The position numbers were made by a program, and so were the translations under genes. A stretch of 64,000 nt of DNA from Holothuria scabra (taxonomy: Eukaryota > Echinodermata > Holothuroidea > Aspidochirotida > Holothuriidae), in contig CM074193.1 of NCBI GenBank assembly GCA_037179385.1, forward strand, positions 40,146,846 through 40,210,845, written 5' to 3'. This document shows positions 1 to 12,500 of the stretch, piece after piece. The notes under the pieces are model-generated. The model saw only the letters and a program-made list of their open reading frames with translations. It did not search any database and had not been told where the DNA came from. Positions within the stretch are counted from its first letter, which is position 1. Each line of letters starts with the position of its first letter.

Positions 1-218
1 AAAGCCTATGTTTTTGAAACAAAATTACTTTAAACACGGTTAAGTACTGAACAAAATTGTGAACTATTCCTCTCACCATCTTGTTAGAAGAAAATTATCT
101 TCCAAGCAAGATACACTCAGTAAATGATATATCAAGTTTAAGTGTCATTTGTTTATCTCTGCTGTACCTGCCGTAATTTATTACTTTCAATTGGCTGTAC
201 CCTGCCGTAATATCTTAC
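1..218 (-). other. Intron downstream of CTLD-3 (partial)
   Basis: It begins with the donor gtaaga at 218 and runs off the window. I see no further exon. Confidence 0.7.
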
Positions 219-545
219 CTTCAATTGGCTTTGCACAAATAGCCCCTCCAAACAAGGTATACTTGCATTCGGTTTTCCTCATCTTCCAATGGCGTGACTC
301 TATCATGAGAACCGTACAAGTTGTTTCGTTACCCTTATTGACAGCATTTATCAAAATAGGTAGTGTTCCTTGGTAGGCTGAGATATGATCCATATAAAAT
401 TCTAAAGCTGATGCAATGGGATTCTGGACAAATGACAGTCCTGCTTGGCAAGTCTTGTTTTGAAGAAGTAAATCATGAATCGGTGCTTTTACGCGAGTTA
501 CCGCGATGCATTGACCATTGATGAAGACCATATATTTTGGGCAAA
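219..545 (-). CDS. Exon: C-type lectin-like domain 3, complete, divergent
   Basis: Symmetric phase 1-1 exon of 327 nt (109 codons). VCPKYMVFINGQC is the opening hairpin, NKTCQAGLSF carries C1, TTCTVLMIESRHWKMRKTEC carries C2 and C3, and GGAICAKP carries C4. The WND/EPN motifs are missing and the long-loop region is short, so this is a structural CTLD rather than a sugar-binding one. The acceptor is tttttcag and the donor GAA G|gtaaga, so the gene continues to the left of the window. Unlike CTLD-1 and CTLD-2 it has no internal intron. Confidence 0.85.
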
Positions 546-3500
546 CTGAAAAAATGAAAAGAACAAACCTTTTTCTTTTTACATTGTTTAACATTTTACA
601 ATGTTTATAAATTTTCCATTTCAATGTTTCGGAAACAGCACTGACGTTACTGTTGTTGTCTAATACCACCTTCCGGTTTTAACGCGTCCATTATCTAAAA
701 CCGTTACCAGTCTTTGCAGAAAATACACTGAAGCATGAAGGAACCCAAATTTAATCGACAGAGATTTCAAAAGTCGTAATTTTGTGGAGATGTCTCTCTG
801 ACAAAACGAAAGCATGGAAGGCATGCAAGATGTGTTACTTTTTTTATCCTTTGACAGACACTTTTAAAGGCAAAATACTTGTTATTGCTCTAAGTCCCAA
901 TGAAACTTGAACACCTTACACTGCTGAGAAAATTTTTCTGGCTACTTTAAAAAGATATTTTTAATAAGCTTTCCTTGCATGTAATGCAAGGCATGCACAT
1001 GATTTCAGACATTGCTGAGTACATGGTTTAAACTATGCTCGAAACAAGCTTCTGTTTCACCACAGTTATTATAGCATATATCAACTATGGTTTCACGGTT
1101 TCTTTCAGTTTGCGGAAATTCACCCTGATTCTTTGGCTTAACATGCTCTCTCGACTATTCACTTGGGGCGCATAAGAAATGCAGTATAATTTAGGGTGAC
1201 AGTAGCGTGGGGCCAGGGACTATGGCCCCACCCCTTGAAGAAGAAGGAAAAAACCTGAAAGGGCAACAGAAGCGCATCCATATTTGCCGTTAGGCTTGGA
1301 ACCCTTCCCAAGGACGGGGAATGTATAAACCGTGTCATCCTCTGGTGACATTTCTTCGATGTTATTCCTTTTCAGTTGGTAATCACAAAACATGTACACC
1401 AGCTACCTTCAAATTGATCCTTAGTAGACACCATTTTGCCTCCAGTCAGATTCGAATACGAAAATGCACCCGTACCCATGTCAGTCTAGAAAATTTACCA
1501 TTTGACCCAACTTCACAATTCTTGCGCACTTCACTAGGGATGAGGTTAATTATGAGCATGACCAAGGTAAACCGAGTGCTGGACCTGTGGCAGATAAAGA
1601 TACTTGGCTCTATGCAATTTGTTACAACTTCTGTGTAGCTTCAACAATTAGAATTCACTGTCAGTTACTGTTAGTAACACTGGAATCGTTAATATTATGT
1701 AACAGGGATTGAACATGGAATGAAGACAGTCAGGTATGGCTTTTTTTATTCAAATTTAACTTACCTCCGGTGAACAAGTTTACCACTGTTTCTTTATGTC
1801 GAACGTTTGTTCCTAGAACCAAAAATAGTGGGAAAACATCAAAATACATATCCCATTGCTTTCGTGTAGATGTAAGCTTAAATGAAATGTTGAATACGCA
1901 CTATATAAGCATGAAATAAAAGGTGAGTGAATATCGTAAAACTGAGTCACCTTATTTCCAATGTGACTCATCTTTGTATTTTAGCACTCTTTTCCCCTCT
2001 AGGTCAAAAACCAAAGGTTGCCCCTCAAATAGACTCTGCTCTTTGGAAAAGCTGCGTCCCATGCCGAAGGGACACGTAGACTGAACTGACGAAGCTCTTT
2101 GCATTCACATGGTTTTGTCAGGAGCGGTGGATATGTGCTGCAACTTGGACAAACCGGTCTACAATTACGCAATTTTTGAACTCTTGTGTTTGCCAGAATA
2201 TTCTTCTATGTGACAGTTACCTTTATAACTGTGAAAATAGAACAGCAATGCTGTGGTGAAGCTCACATAATTTCTATCGTCAACTAAAATCAGGAATTCA
2301 GTGTTATCATCTATTCATCTGCTTCCAAACTCCCCTTACATAACAAAATTAAATGCAAGGAAATGAAGAAGAATGAGGGCAAACATTTGTGATTTTGCAT
2401 GTTACCCTACATCTGAAATAGTTTTATGACAAATATTATCTATATATCTTGCTGCGTAATTTCTCAAATCATGAAAGCCTGGACTGTGTACCTTCATAGG
2501 CAGTTAGAAAAAATCAATAACTTATGTATGGTGTACCTATAAACTCTTCAAGTATTGCAAAGTACATTGAATTGCACCTACAAGCGCAACAGTAAACACT
2601 GCATGACTTTGTAGTGATCAAAATAAAATAAGGAGACTCAAGAGGTTGCTACTGTACTGGGACTTGAACTCAAAACAGTTATATTGCTATTACTTGCCTT
2701 GACCAATTCATGATGAATTGAACAGAACAGAATGGGAGATATATCCACAGTAGACTAGTTACAGCCTACTTCCCTTAACACTAACTGACCAAGACCAGAT
2801 CAAACAGCCTGCATAACTACGGGCAAGATAAAAATTAAGCACACAACCAAGCACATTGTTATTAGTGCAATAAATAAACAGCTAAATGATCAGCAAGCAC
2901 AATGAATCTCAACCCTACAAAAGCAGCTTTAAAACACAACTGAAATTTTGTATTTATGGTTTGCTCCCACGCAATCATTCCTCAAAATTTCAGCCCCCTA
3001 ACCCCGCAAAGGAGGAAGAATAACACTTGTTGATAAGTTGACGCCATCTGTCTCATTTGATAACCTCACACATACACAGTACATGTGTGAGCTAAAATGT
3101 AGAACGCGAACGCATGGAAATCATGTCGAAATTTTTAAGCAAAAATATTCCTTTAATCACAAAAGAGACAACGTGAACTGTAGTACTTTCACAAATTATA
3201 CATTGTTGATATGGATGATCATAAAGCACTGTCATCATTTTAAAAGCCTGTCAAAGTATGAAAATATGGAAATTTTGCAACTGACTTACAACAAAAGATG
3301 ATTGCAATGAACCAATTTCGTCACTAACCCAACTATAATCTTTTATACCGGTTGGGTACGTTCACACATTTTTGGATTCACGCCGCTATATGCACGACCA
3401 TGCGTCCCCTTCCCAGATCATCGTCTTCAGCCATTATGGGAGACTTTTACGGCGAACATTTTGCACCGTAGTAAACTAATTAAGTTAAATCTCCCCTCTT

Positions 3501-6500
3501 GATACTTGGCGCTTCCACAGTAATTATCGATTACACCATTATCATTGACTTATTTAGAAAATGAAAGAAAATTACCCGTTCGTTCTGCAGGTTTCTCACA
3601 AATGTACTGTGATGTATCAGAGGATGCGCAAGGCACATCGTGCCAATGGTCTGTTGAGTGAAGGTTTGTCAGGTCGATTAAAGAACATTCCTCCATTGTA
3701 CCTCCGTTTGGCTGACGCATCTTCCAATTATTTTGACTTCAATAAAGATAAGACAAATACAAACAAATGGTTACAAAATAAGATTCTTTCTAGAGACCGA
3801 AATACTTACGCACATTTCATAATCGAAAACAATTAGACATAGACATCGTAGCTTACTAAACGGGCTAGGTTATATGTCTGTCGCTAGTTCAAAGCAGGTT
3901 TTTCATTGTTTAATTTAAGATTTCAAAGTGAAGACACCTCAAATCAAGGAGTACCGTAATGGTAACAATATGAAACATAGACGACGTGTATCACGTGGGT
4001 GTATCCTTCTCGTGGTGTAAGATAAAGTGTATTCGACTTCCCATCGATCCGTAATGAAATGTGGAAGAACGTACATGACTTCGTTCAAACTTGTCTACTG
4101 TCTTAGCATAGCGCCACCGTTAGTTTCCACCGACCGTTTTAAAAAACTGACTACCCTCAGCCAGCTGGAAATAATATTCATATTTGTTTCCATTCCAGTT
4201 CATCCATACAACGTACAAATGCAAAAGAGGTTATACTGTTATAGTGAAGCTCGAAACGGGAAAATAGAACAGGCATGTATGTTTCCAAGAAAGCTAGGAA
4301 CTTTTCCACAGTCACCGGCAAAATAACGTAGTCTACTTCAGAAACACACACAAAAACAAAAAGAGGAAACATACAGAGAATAAAAATGGAAGAAAGAGAG
4401 AGGGTGGTAGCAACGAATACCACATTAACAAAGTAGAAAATTTAATAATTATCAAGACGAAACTTCTGTAATTGATTCTCAAAAGTGTTATACGGCTTAA
4501 GCTGTTTTAAGCGATTTGAAAGGCTGTTTTATAATCTGTTGAATACTTAATCAAAACCTTTCCTCCTTTTAGTATGCTGTCTAGCAACGGAAAACAGGTA
4601 GTTGTTTCTCGTGTATTCCAACAAAGTCGAGATACAGCTAGTATTATCAATATCCAGATTTGTAAGTAAAAACACATGCAGTCGGTATTTTGATTTTTTA
4701 TTTGCAGTACAACCACTAAAATAAAAATTGAACAAATTGCAAAATGATCAGAAAATTTTGTGATATAGTGAACGCACTACAACCGTTTTCCTGGCTAAAT
4801 AAGGGGCACCGTTTAAACCTGTAAAAACATTTACATCCTCCCGTTTCTCAATTGAAAACATCCCACAATGGTTTTGTAATTCATTGCCGGATATTCTACC
4901 GTTTCGGGCAAATAGTTGCCGAAGATATGAAGTGAGACTGAAGAATAATTGTTTGTCCCCCTTATGTATAATCATCTTTTGTAACTTAATTTTTACATAA
5001 CAATGTTACCAGAAGCTTTTGTAGTTGCAATACATCTCTAGATTGTAGTAGTTGAAAGTTTACAGGTCTTGCATCCACGAAATTCTTAAATTTCTATATG
5101 AATTTGTATATGAAAAGTTTTTTTCTTTGTTTTAGAAAAAACTACCTTTACAAACTTGGGAAGTGGATCAGCAGCGAACTGATGAAACATATCACCACAG
5201 ATGACACTTTTACAAAATTGCACGTTTATTGTCAGCTCAAATGAAGCTTAGGTACCGGTAATTCCCTATGCGTTGATTGGTTATGATCGCGTAGATTCCA
5301 AGTTCCAAGATGCAAAATTCGGTAAATTTTGAGGCTCAGCAGGTCCAGTAGCATTGCGTGAGAGCATCAAGTCTCTATAGAAACAGCGTTAATTTGCACT
5401 CGGAGCGTGCCGACAAAATCTAGCAGTTTTCATTTTATTTGATAATACCGCTTTCCTCCTTTATATAATTTCTCCGGCCTCCTTTCCTGTTGTTAATTTT
5501 AAATATCATTTGCATTTGGTACTCTTTTACAAATGGGGGAAGGTCCCCCACCCCTCAAAATTTGGGGGCGTTTCCCCGTCACAAGATTGACGCCCATAGG
5601 ACTTCCTTACAGAAATTTGCAGATGAAATTAACGGCTTAAGCAGTAAATGAGGGGATTTCCTCTAAGTTTCACGGGGAAAACAATAGTTTATCAGCAGCC
5701 TAGGAATTCGTTCAAAATACCAACGTTGTAGTAAACATAACCATAGGGACACGTAAGTAATATCATGCAGACCATGATTTTTTATTTTCATTGTAAGTTT
5801 GGTTGAGTTTCAGAGGAATTACAGCATTGAGCGTTGCACACTTCACAGGTACAATGGATCATAAGGAATACTTTGAACTTACTGTGTAGGAACGGACCAA
5901 TCAGAGTAGCTAAGTGGTGTCTTGTCCTTCCAGACGTGAACACCTAGTGTGCGATCCAGCTGTAGGCCTGCACAAAACAAACATATCCAGAAATGCATAA
6001 TTAACACGAATCTTAAACTTTAGAAAAACCGGAAGTCTTGAAATCGTACCGTAACTGACTATGAAAAGGGGAGGAAATCTCAATTTGTTAGATGCGATTT
6101 ACCTACAAGTTCTATTTTATAAATAACGAGAAAAGTCTACGTTTATAAAATAACTCTCTTTTAAAAAGATTTGAACCAGGCGTTATAATTCTGTACGTGT
6201 CTATGACCACCACTTTCAGAAAAGTAACAGGAGAATGCAGAAACCAGAAAAAGTGATACATTGTAATGAAATTTTGCAACTCAAAAAAAGAATACATGGA
6301 AAATTTTAGAGTATTATTTTCAGATGGTGTCGCTTCTATAATTACTACTCACAAATATGCTACATGTTACGCTACAGGATGTGAGGGCGCGTCTCGTTTA
6401 AAAAAGCTCATTAAGTTAACATTGACAAATTAATAAGAGCCTTAAAGGGTCTCCACCACATAAAAATGATTACAGTTTGCACGTTAGGTCAAGTAGGATG

Positions 6501-9500
6501 TTCGGTAGTTACGGAAAGAGTTAAATTTTGAATTTTGTGATATCCTGACTTGTAACTGTTTGAAGCATAATTAAAAAGTGTCTGGTAATCGAATTGAACC
6601 GATAAGTATCATCTGTCATTGATATATGAAGAAAACTTCACAGGTCTGAAAAAAATTTATTGAACTTCAAAAACCAACTCAATGAGGCTATTTAAGTCAC
6701 ATTCTTAAAGGTAGTGTAACATGTTACCAAAATGTGATCTTTCCTAAGGAAAAATTCATTGGAATTACTTCAATGTCTTTAACGGTTCTCAAGATATATC
6801 TCTTCAAAGTTTGAATGTTTCTGAAGCATCTTGTTGCTTATGCAAAAATGATGATGTGGAGCGTTACACAGTGCTGACATTTCTTTTGTTTACTCTATAT
6901 TAATTATCTCTTAATTACTAATCAGATAGTTTATGGTTAGGTAATTGATGCTGATGATTTCCAAGGGCACAGTTATACTTCCAAAAACTGTCCTTGAAAT
7001 GAAGATTGTAAAATAAACAAATAATATGAGCCATATATGGTATGTCCCTCTCATGACATTACAATATTTGCATATTGAGCTCATGTTTGTTAATGTTTAA
7101 GTGCAAACCAGAAATTGCCCTCTAAAACCGTCAATTTTTTGACAGATTGTAATTAAAGTGCGGCTAATATCTTATTTTTAATGCTTTTTACGTCCAGTTT
7201 TTACCTTTTCATGTCACATGACCTTTAAAATTTAAAACATACGTTACCTATGTAGGTTTTGGTGTTGTTAGAGAACCAAGTCGATGTCAAGGTCCCATGC
7301 ACAAAATTCATCTCCTTCACGTCGTTAATGCTTACAAGGAAAGCATCTTCTTCATCGCAGTGACGCTGAGCGTCAGTCCATCTAAACTCTTTTGGAGCCG
7401 TCATAAAATTGTAACAATGACCATCAAAAAGTACCCAACTTTCGGGGCACAAATATTCTGTTTAAAAACAGAAAATAAACCGTTACACTTAAATATTGAC
7501 CTCAAGTTTAATCTAAATCTTTTAATGATCTATGTTTGCGACGAATGATACTGTTTAAGCCAACGTTAAAAAGTGTTTGGAGTAAGATGGATATTGAAAG
7601 CACAAAAGGGTTCCACCATGCCTCATTTATTTATCTTTGGTAAGGATGTTTTCATTGAATATTCTCATTACATTAAGAAACTACAGGTGAGGCTGATTTC
7701 AAGTTTTGTTTGCCCAGCATTACATACTGCAGTTCACTACAACTGATCTAGACCTTTCAATATTTTAATAAAACTAAGGTCTAAAGAGGTGAGGTGGTAT
7801 CTTTGACAAAAGGGAAATGTCGAACAATCGGCTCAAATCCTCTTCCACTGATTCAATTTTCTTATACTCAAGACTGGTCAGTTTTTCCCAAACAACATTT
7901 AAGTGAGGGTGAGGAGGAGAGCGACTAGCAGTGAGATGGATAAATCGCATTGTTTCGCCGGTAGTCAATGGCAGGAACAAAGATTTGCTGAAACGTTTAT
8001 AGCGCAATTGCGGAAAGGCCTAGGCTCATATGCAGGATAAGCAAGCGTTGCCGTTGGAGGGCAATGGGCATAATGGTCACATATTTGTGAATACTCTAGA
8101 CCCATGGGCGGCAATCTAGTGGGGGAGGACTTGGGGCAAGCGGGGAATGCTCCCAAATATTTGAGAAATTACAAATTGACTTTTAATTTTTCCCACGTTT
8201 ACTTTGGAAAAATGTGGTGATTACCTTCACCAGTATTTAGAACAAATCACCACCTTTGCCTAGAGCTTCAGGGAATTCTAACGATAGACCCCCAAACGGA
8301 TTTCCCTGGATTCAGGAGCCATATGGAGGGGGTCCTGCATACGATGCCCTCAAAACATTAGACAATTGGCAAAATGTTCTGAGGCCAAATGGGACATTCC
8401 GCTCCAAAACCAACGTTTAGTTTTTGACCATGCCTCATTTTGTCATTCCCGTGACTGCAGTCGTTGAATAGTATCAAGTAAATGCATAGGCAAAGACGGG
8501 AACTCTTACAGATACAAAGTTACAATTACATACCATTTGACCGTACGTCGGATGCAGCTGTATCGCTGTCTTCAAATCTAGCTGTCCTGTACTCAGCTAA
8601 GAACCCAGATGCTTCATATGTGTAGTCGGATACGAAAGTCAAGGAGAGAGTATTAAAACTTGATCTGACAGGAGAAGGTGGTACATTCGAATTACAAAAT
8701 CTAAAAAGAGAAATAAAACGGAATATTTGCAAGTACTACGGTGCCCACTCACTTTACAACGGTTTTTTGAGTTCAATACTTTTTCTAAAAACGACCTCCC
8801 GCTTCCTAAACCTGTGAACATGTTTGGATGTTAAACATACATGCCTAATTCCTAAACATTTAGCTTATGAACATGTATTACTGCTAAAGATTCATTACGT
8901 TATAGCTAAACATATTTTGATTTTAAACGTGTTTAAAATGAGGGTCAAAAAAGTGTTTAATTGCTAAACAAGTTTTTTGAGTGTAGCAGAGCAAAAACAA
9001 CGTCAATGTTTCTCAAGTGATGGGAAGGTTGAATTGATTCTCTACTTATTCTGAATGATGGATTTATTAAGAGGCTCATTTACAGACCTGCTGCCAATTG
9101 GTCAGTTTCAATATATATCAGTGCAGCTTAATTAGCTGGACAAGTCCTACGTTGATCCATACATCTTACATTTGTTTCCGTCCGTGAGTCATCAAAATAA
9201 ATTGCCAGCGACGTAGAGGCTTTGCAATTGCGTCACGGAACCGCCATGCTGGAGGACATGCATGCCAAATACACGTGGCTATGTGCCGAACGCACTGCAC
9301 AGTGTGCACTGTGATATGCACGGTGTGTACAAATTCAACGAGCAAGCCCGTCTCGTATGGTTTACTACGTAGTTGCATGTACTCCAACATGGCCGCCGGA
9401 GAGTATTATGACGTCATGTGAAAAGCCTCTATACCTCAAATGCCATGCTAGTGTGGGATAAATCTTCTGAAACAATAGCCAACTAGACTGTGCTTATATG

Positions 9501-12500
9501 AACGCCTCACATGCAATCATGCAAAAAAACAAAGAAAACGATATCACTTAGTAACAAAGAGCAGTAGGGTTTTACTCCCCATCTTCTGCCTCAGTCTGAC
9601 GGTTTTGAGGACCTTTTTTCATTTGTTTGGCACTGGATTGTCGTGCGTACTCCATTGCTTATGCGGAGCATGAGCAAAATTACAGTAGGTTCAATTTTTC
9701 GAGGAATCTTTGGTACGACCCCACCTGGAAATCAAGCCCTGGACATCCTTGTGAACAGTGGGTGGTTCTGCACTAGACCAAGCAATCGTTACTGTATCGG
9801 ACAAACTAACGTAACAGCTGATCAGGGTGCAAACGTTTGGAAATTCAAGATAGCCATTGAGTTTAAATTCTCGATTTTGAACTCCATGTGATCAAAATGT
9901 GATATTGTTGTCGATTGGTTCAATTAAACACTTAAAAGACAAAACTATACAGCGCAACCTACAAACTTTGTCCTGCAGGTTTTAACAATGACCATACAAT
10001 TTCCACCAGAGAAAACTGTCACCCATCAAAATTACCTGTCAGACAATACATGGTCAGTCGTGAAAGATATACTGTATGACTGCGATTTTCAAGTTGAGTA
10101 TTAAACGGGGGAACATAGACTATAACTGGTAGAAGAATGTGGGTTTTTTGTTGTACGCAAAAGCACCTAAACGGCCTCACAAGCACTGATTACTGATAGA
10201 CTGTAGCGGTTGAAGTTTCTTGCGTGCCATTATTTAACGTTTGAATTTCAGTTCCATTCATCTTCACAGAGTCATCTTTACGTTACCCGGAGTTTTATGA
10301 ATATTGCTCCTCTCAAACAGCTACCTGCTAACAAGGCCTTGTATGATACATTTGATCCCCCCCCCCCCTCCCACTACCGGCGAAAGTTAACTGGTATCTG
10401 CAAACCAATTGTATACACACACCATTGTTTTCTTAATTACCATACCTCAAAGCTGGTCATAAAACATAAAAATATGAAATTTCAACAAACCTGCTTAGTT
10501 CATATTCTTTTTCGTGAATTTTTAGGTGATCTGCTCTGCAGTCACGTGAAGCCGCGACATCGAACTGGTGAAATGTTAGTTCTACATATGTACCGATCTC
10601 TGTTTGGATTTGCCAGTTACTGTTTTGATTAGGTGGGTAATGCTGAGGGAAATTAATCGACGCGATGAATGCTGACGAACTGGTACAGTGAAGAGGTTCA
10701 TTACCAGAGAAGGTTCCTACTCCGCAACCAGGTGTATCTAGTTGATGGGAAACAGGAAAAAACAGGGGAACACTTTCAAATATTAACCTTTGCAACAAAA
10801 CAGGCAAAGGTTGCCCTATTAAATGTCCTGTATGCGATTATCTTCGTTTGACGTGAATATAATGCATCGACTGAACTTATGCATAATTTATACTGTTGAA
10901 ATAGGCCTCTCAGAACGAATGCATCTTGCAACAGCGATCCTCTTATGAACAGGTATTTGTATGTAAAATGATTTTTACCATTGTTGCTATATTGAAAACA
11001 CATCAAAACTAAACATATAGACCAGGCGGAGAAGGGGGGTATCGTTACCCGAAAGCGAAATTTATGAGACCAAGTGGATTTAGTCAATTTGGGGTCGCTG
11101 ATTCCGAAAATCGAGAGTATACGGGCCATATCCGGGCTTTTCTGCGCCATTCTGACGTTAAACTTTTAAAGGGCGCCCTCTATTTATCAAAAATCTCGTT
11201 TTCTCCATATATTTAAGGTCCAGTCATTAACTGATGAGAGATTTGGTTCTAAAATTCTGTAAATATAATGTCAACTGATAAATACGGGGAATTATTAGTA
11301 TTCATATTAATATGCTAATTAGATAAGGTAAAAGGTCAAGTTGTAATGTTAGCAGAGAAATAGGCCGAGGGTTTGAGTCATGGAAAATTACATCAAAATA
11401 GACCTGCCTTACACCTTACAAACACCGCAGATATTCATTTTAGAGCAAGCGGCAGGGCTGGCGCTGTCTGACGACCCCCTCCTTCCTCATCTGGGAACAA
11501 TGGACCCCTTTTGAAGAATTAAATTGTATAACTGTAATGCCGACAAATAGAGCTGTGTTGGTCATCACACGATCGTGGTTTGTAGGTTGATTTCTTTCTC
11601 CAGTCATTAATTAGATACAATACATGCAATTGTAGTTATGGGGCACAGATGTAGTACTAGTCATATGGAAAAGTTTCGATTATTAACCTCACAAATGCGT
11701 TACAGTGTATGGGCGCTTGGTTTTTGTTCGGTTTTTCGCTTAATGTAGTGATCGGGGTTGTGATTTAAGGTCTGGCAAATTTGTAATGTCCATACTATTA
11801 CACAAACAGAGATTACTTTTTTGATTGGACACACCTTTTAATTTTGTCGTAAAACATCAGTTTATGGGAACTGATGTCTTTAAGCAAAAATTTGCTTTTC
11901 TCCCCAAATTTACATAATTTAATTTAAAGGATTAATTCTTCTCCCCACATATATATATATATCTAAATGGCTGAACGCGTTCTGCATGTCATAGGTAGCA
12001 GGAGGAAAATAGTTGGTGTTATTTGGGTCTATTATTTTGTCGTAATCCGCGTTTGTGTGACATAAAATGGCGTCAAAAATCATGTATTTCGAATGAAATT
12101 GGTGTTTCATGGGTTGATTTTCACCTAGACATATCATTTCGAAGCATAATAAAAATTTTGGTGTAAAATGAGCAAATGATCGTTTTTGTAAACCAGAATG
12201 CAAAAATGCATTGAGGTTTCGATGATACATAAATGTTCCGTTTCAAAGAGTACCACCATGCACCATTACCTTCTCATTCAAATGTTATACTAGCATGTTC
12301 AAAAAATAATTTTGTCATTCCAGATGACATTTTGACCTCAATAAAAGCCAAACATAGCTAGACAGGCAAACAACAGACAGACAGATGGACAAACAATTAT
12401 CTTGCAAGATCGTACTTGAAAAGGTTCCTAGACTTTGAACCCTGGAGACCCCAGATGACCTTTCGTTTCTGCCAAAAACAATGGGGCTAAATCGAGGGTG

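Larger units (their letters stand above)
5968..7247 (-). other. Intron inside CTLD-2 (phase 1)
   Basis: A 1.3-kb intron. Its 6410-7000 part belongs to dispersed repeats also seen at 18760-19090 and, inverted, at 29650-29900. No coding signal. Confidence 0.6.

Noticed and set aside
3561..3836. Plus-strand open frame of 91 codons
   Set aside because: It is the antisense shadow of the CTLD-2 third exon (3576-3736), whose minus-strand translation matches a CTLD with correct splice phases.
9643..9891. 82-codon plus-strand open frame
   Set aside because: No recognisable domain, no convincing splice sites, and located in an intron of the minus-strand gene.
10776..11150. Open frame starting MAQKSPDMARIL in the inverted arm, mirrored in the other arm
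   Set aside because: The two arm copies differ by amino-acid-changing substitutions in a short stretch and neither links to other exons. More likely non-coding transposon sequence.
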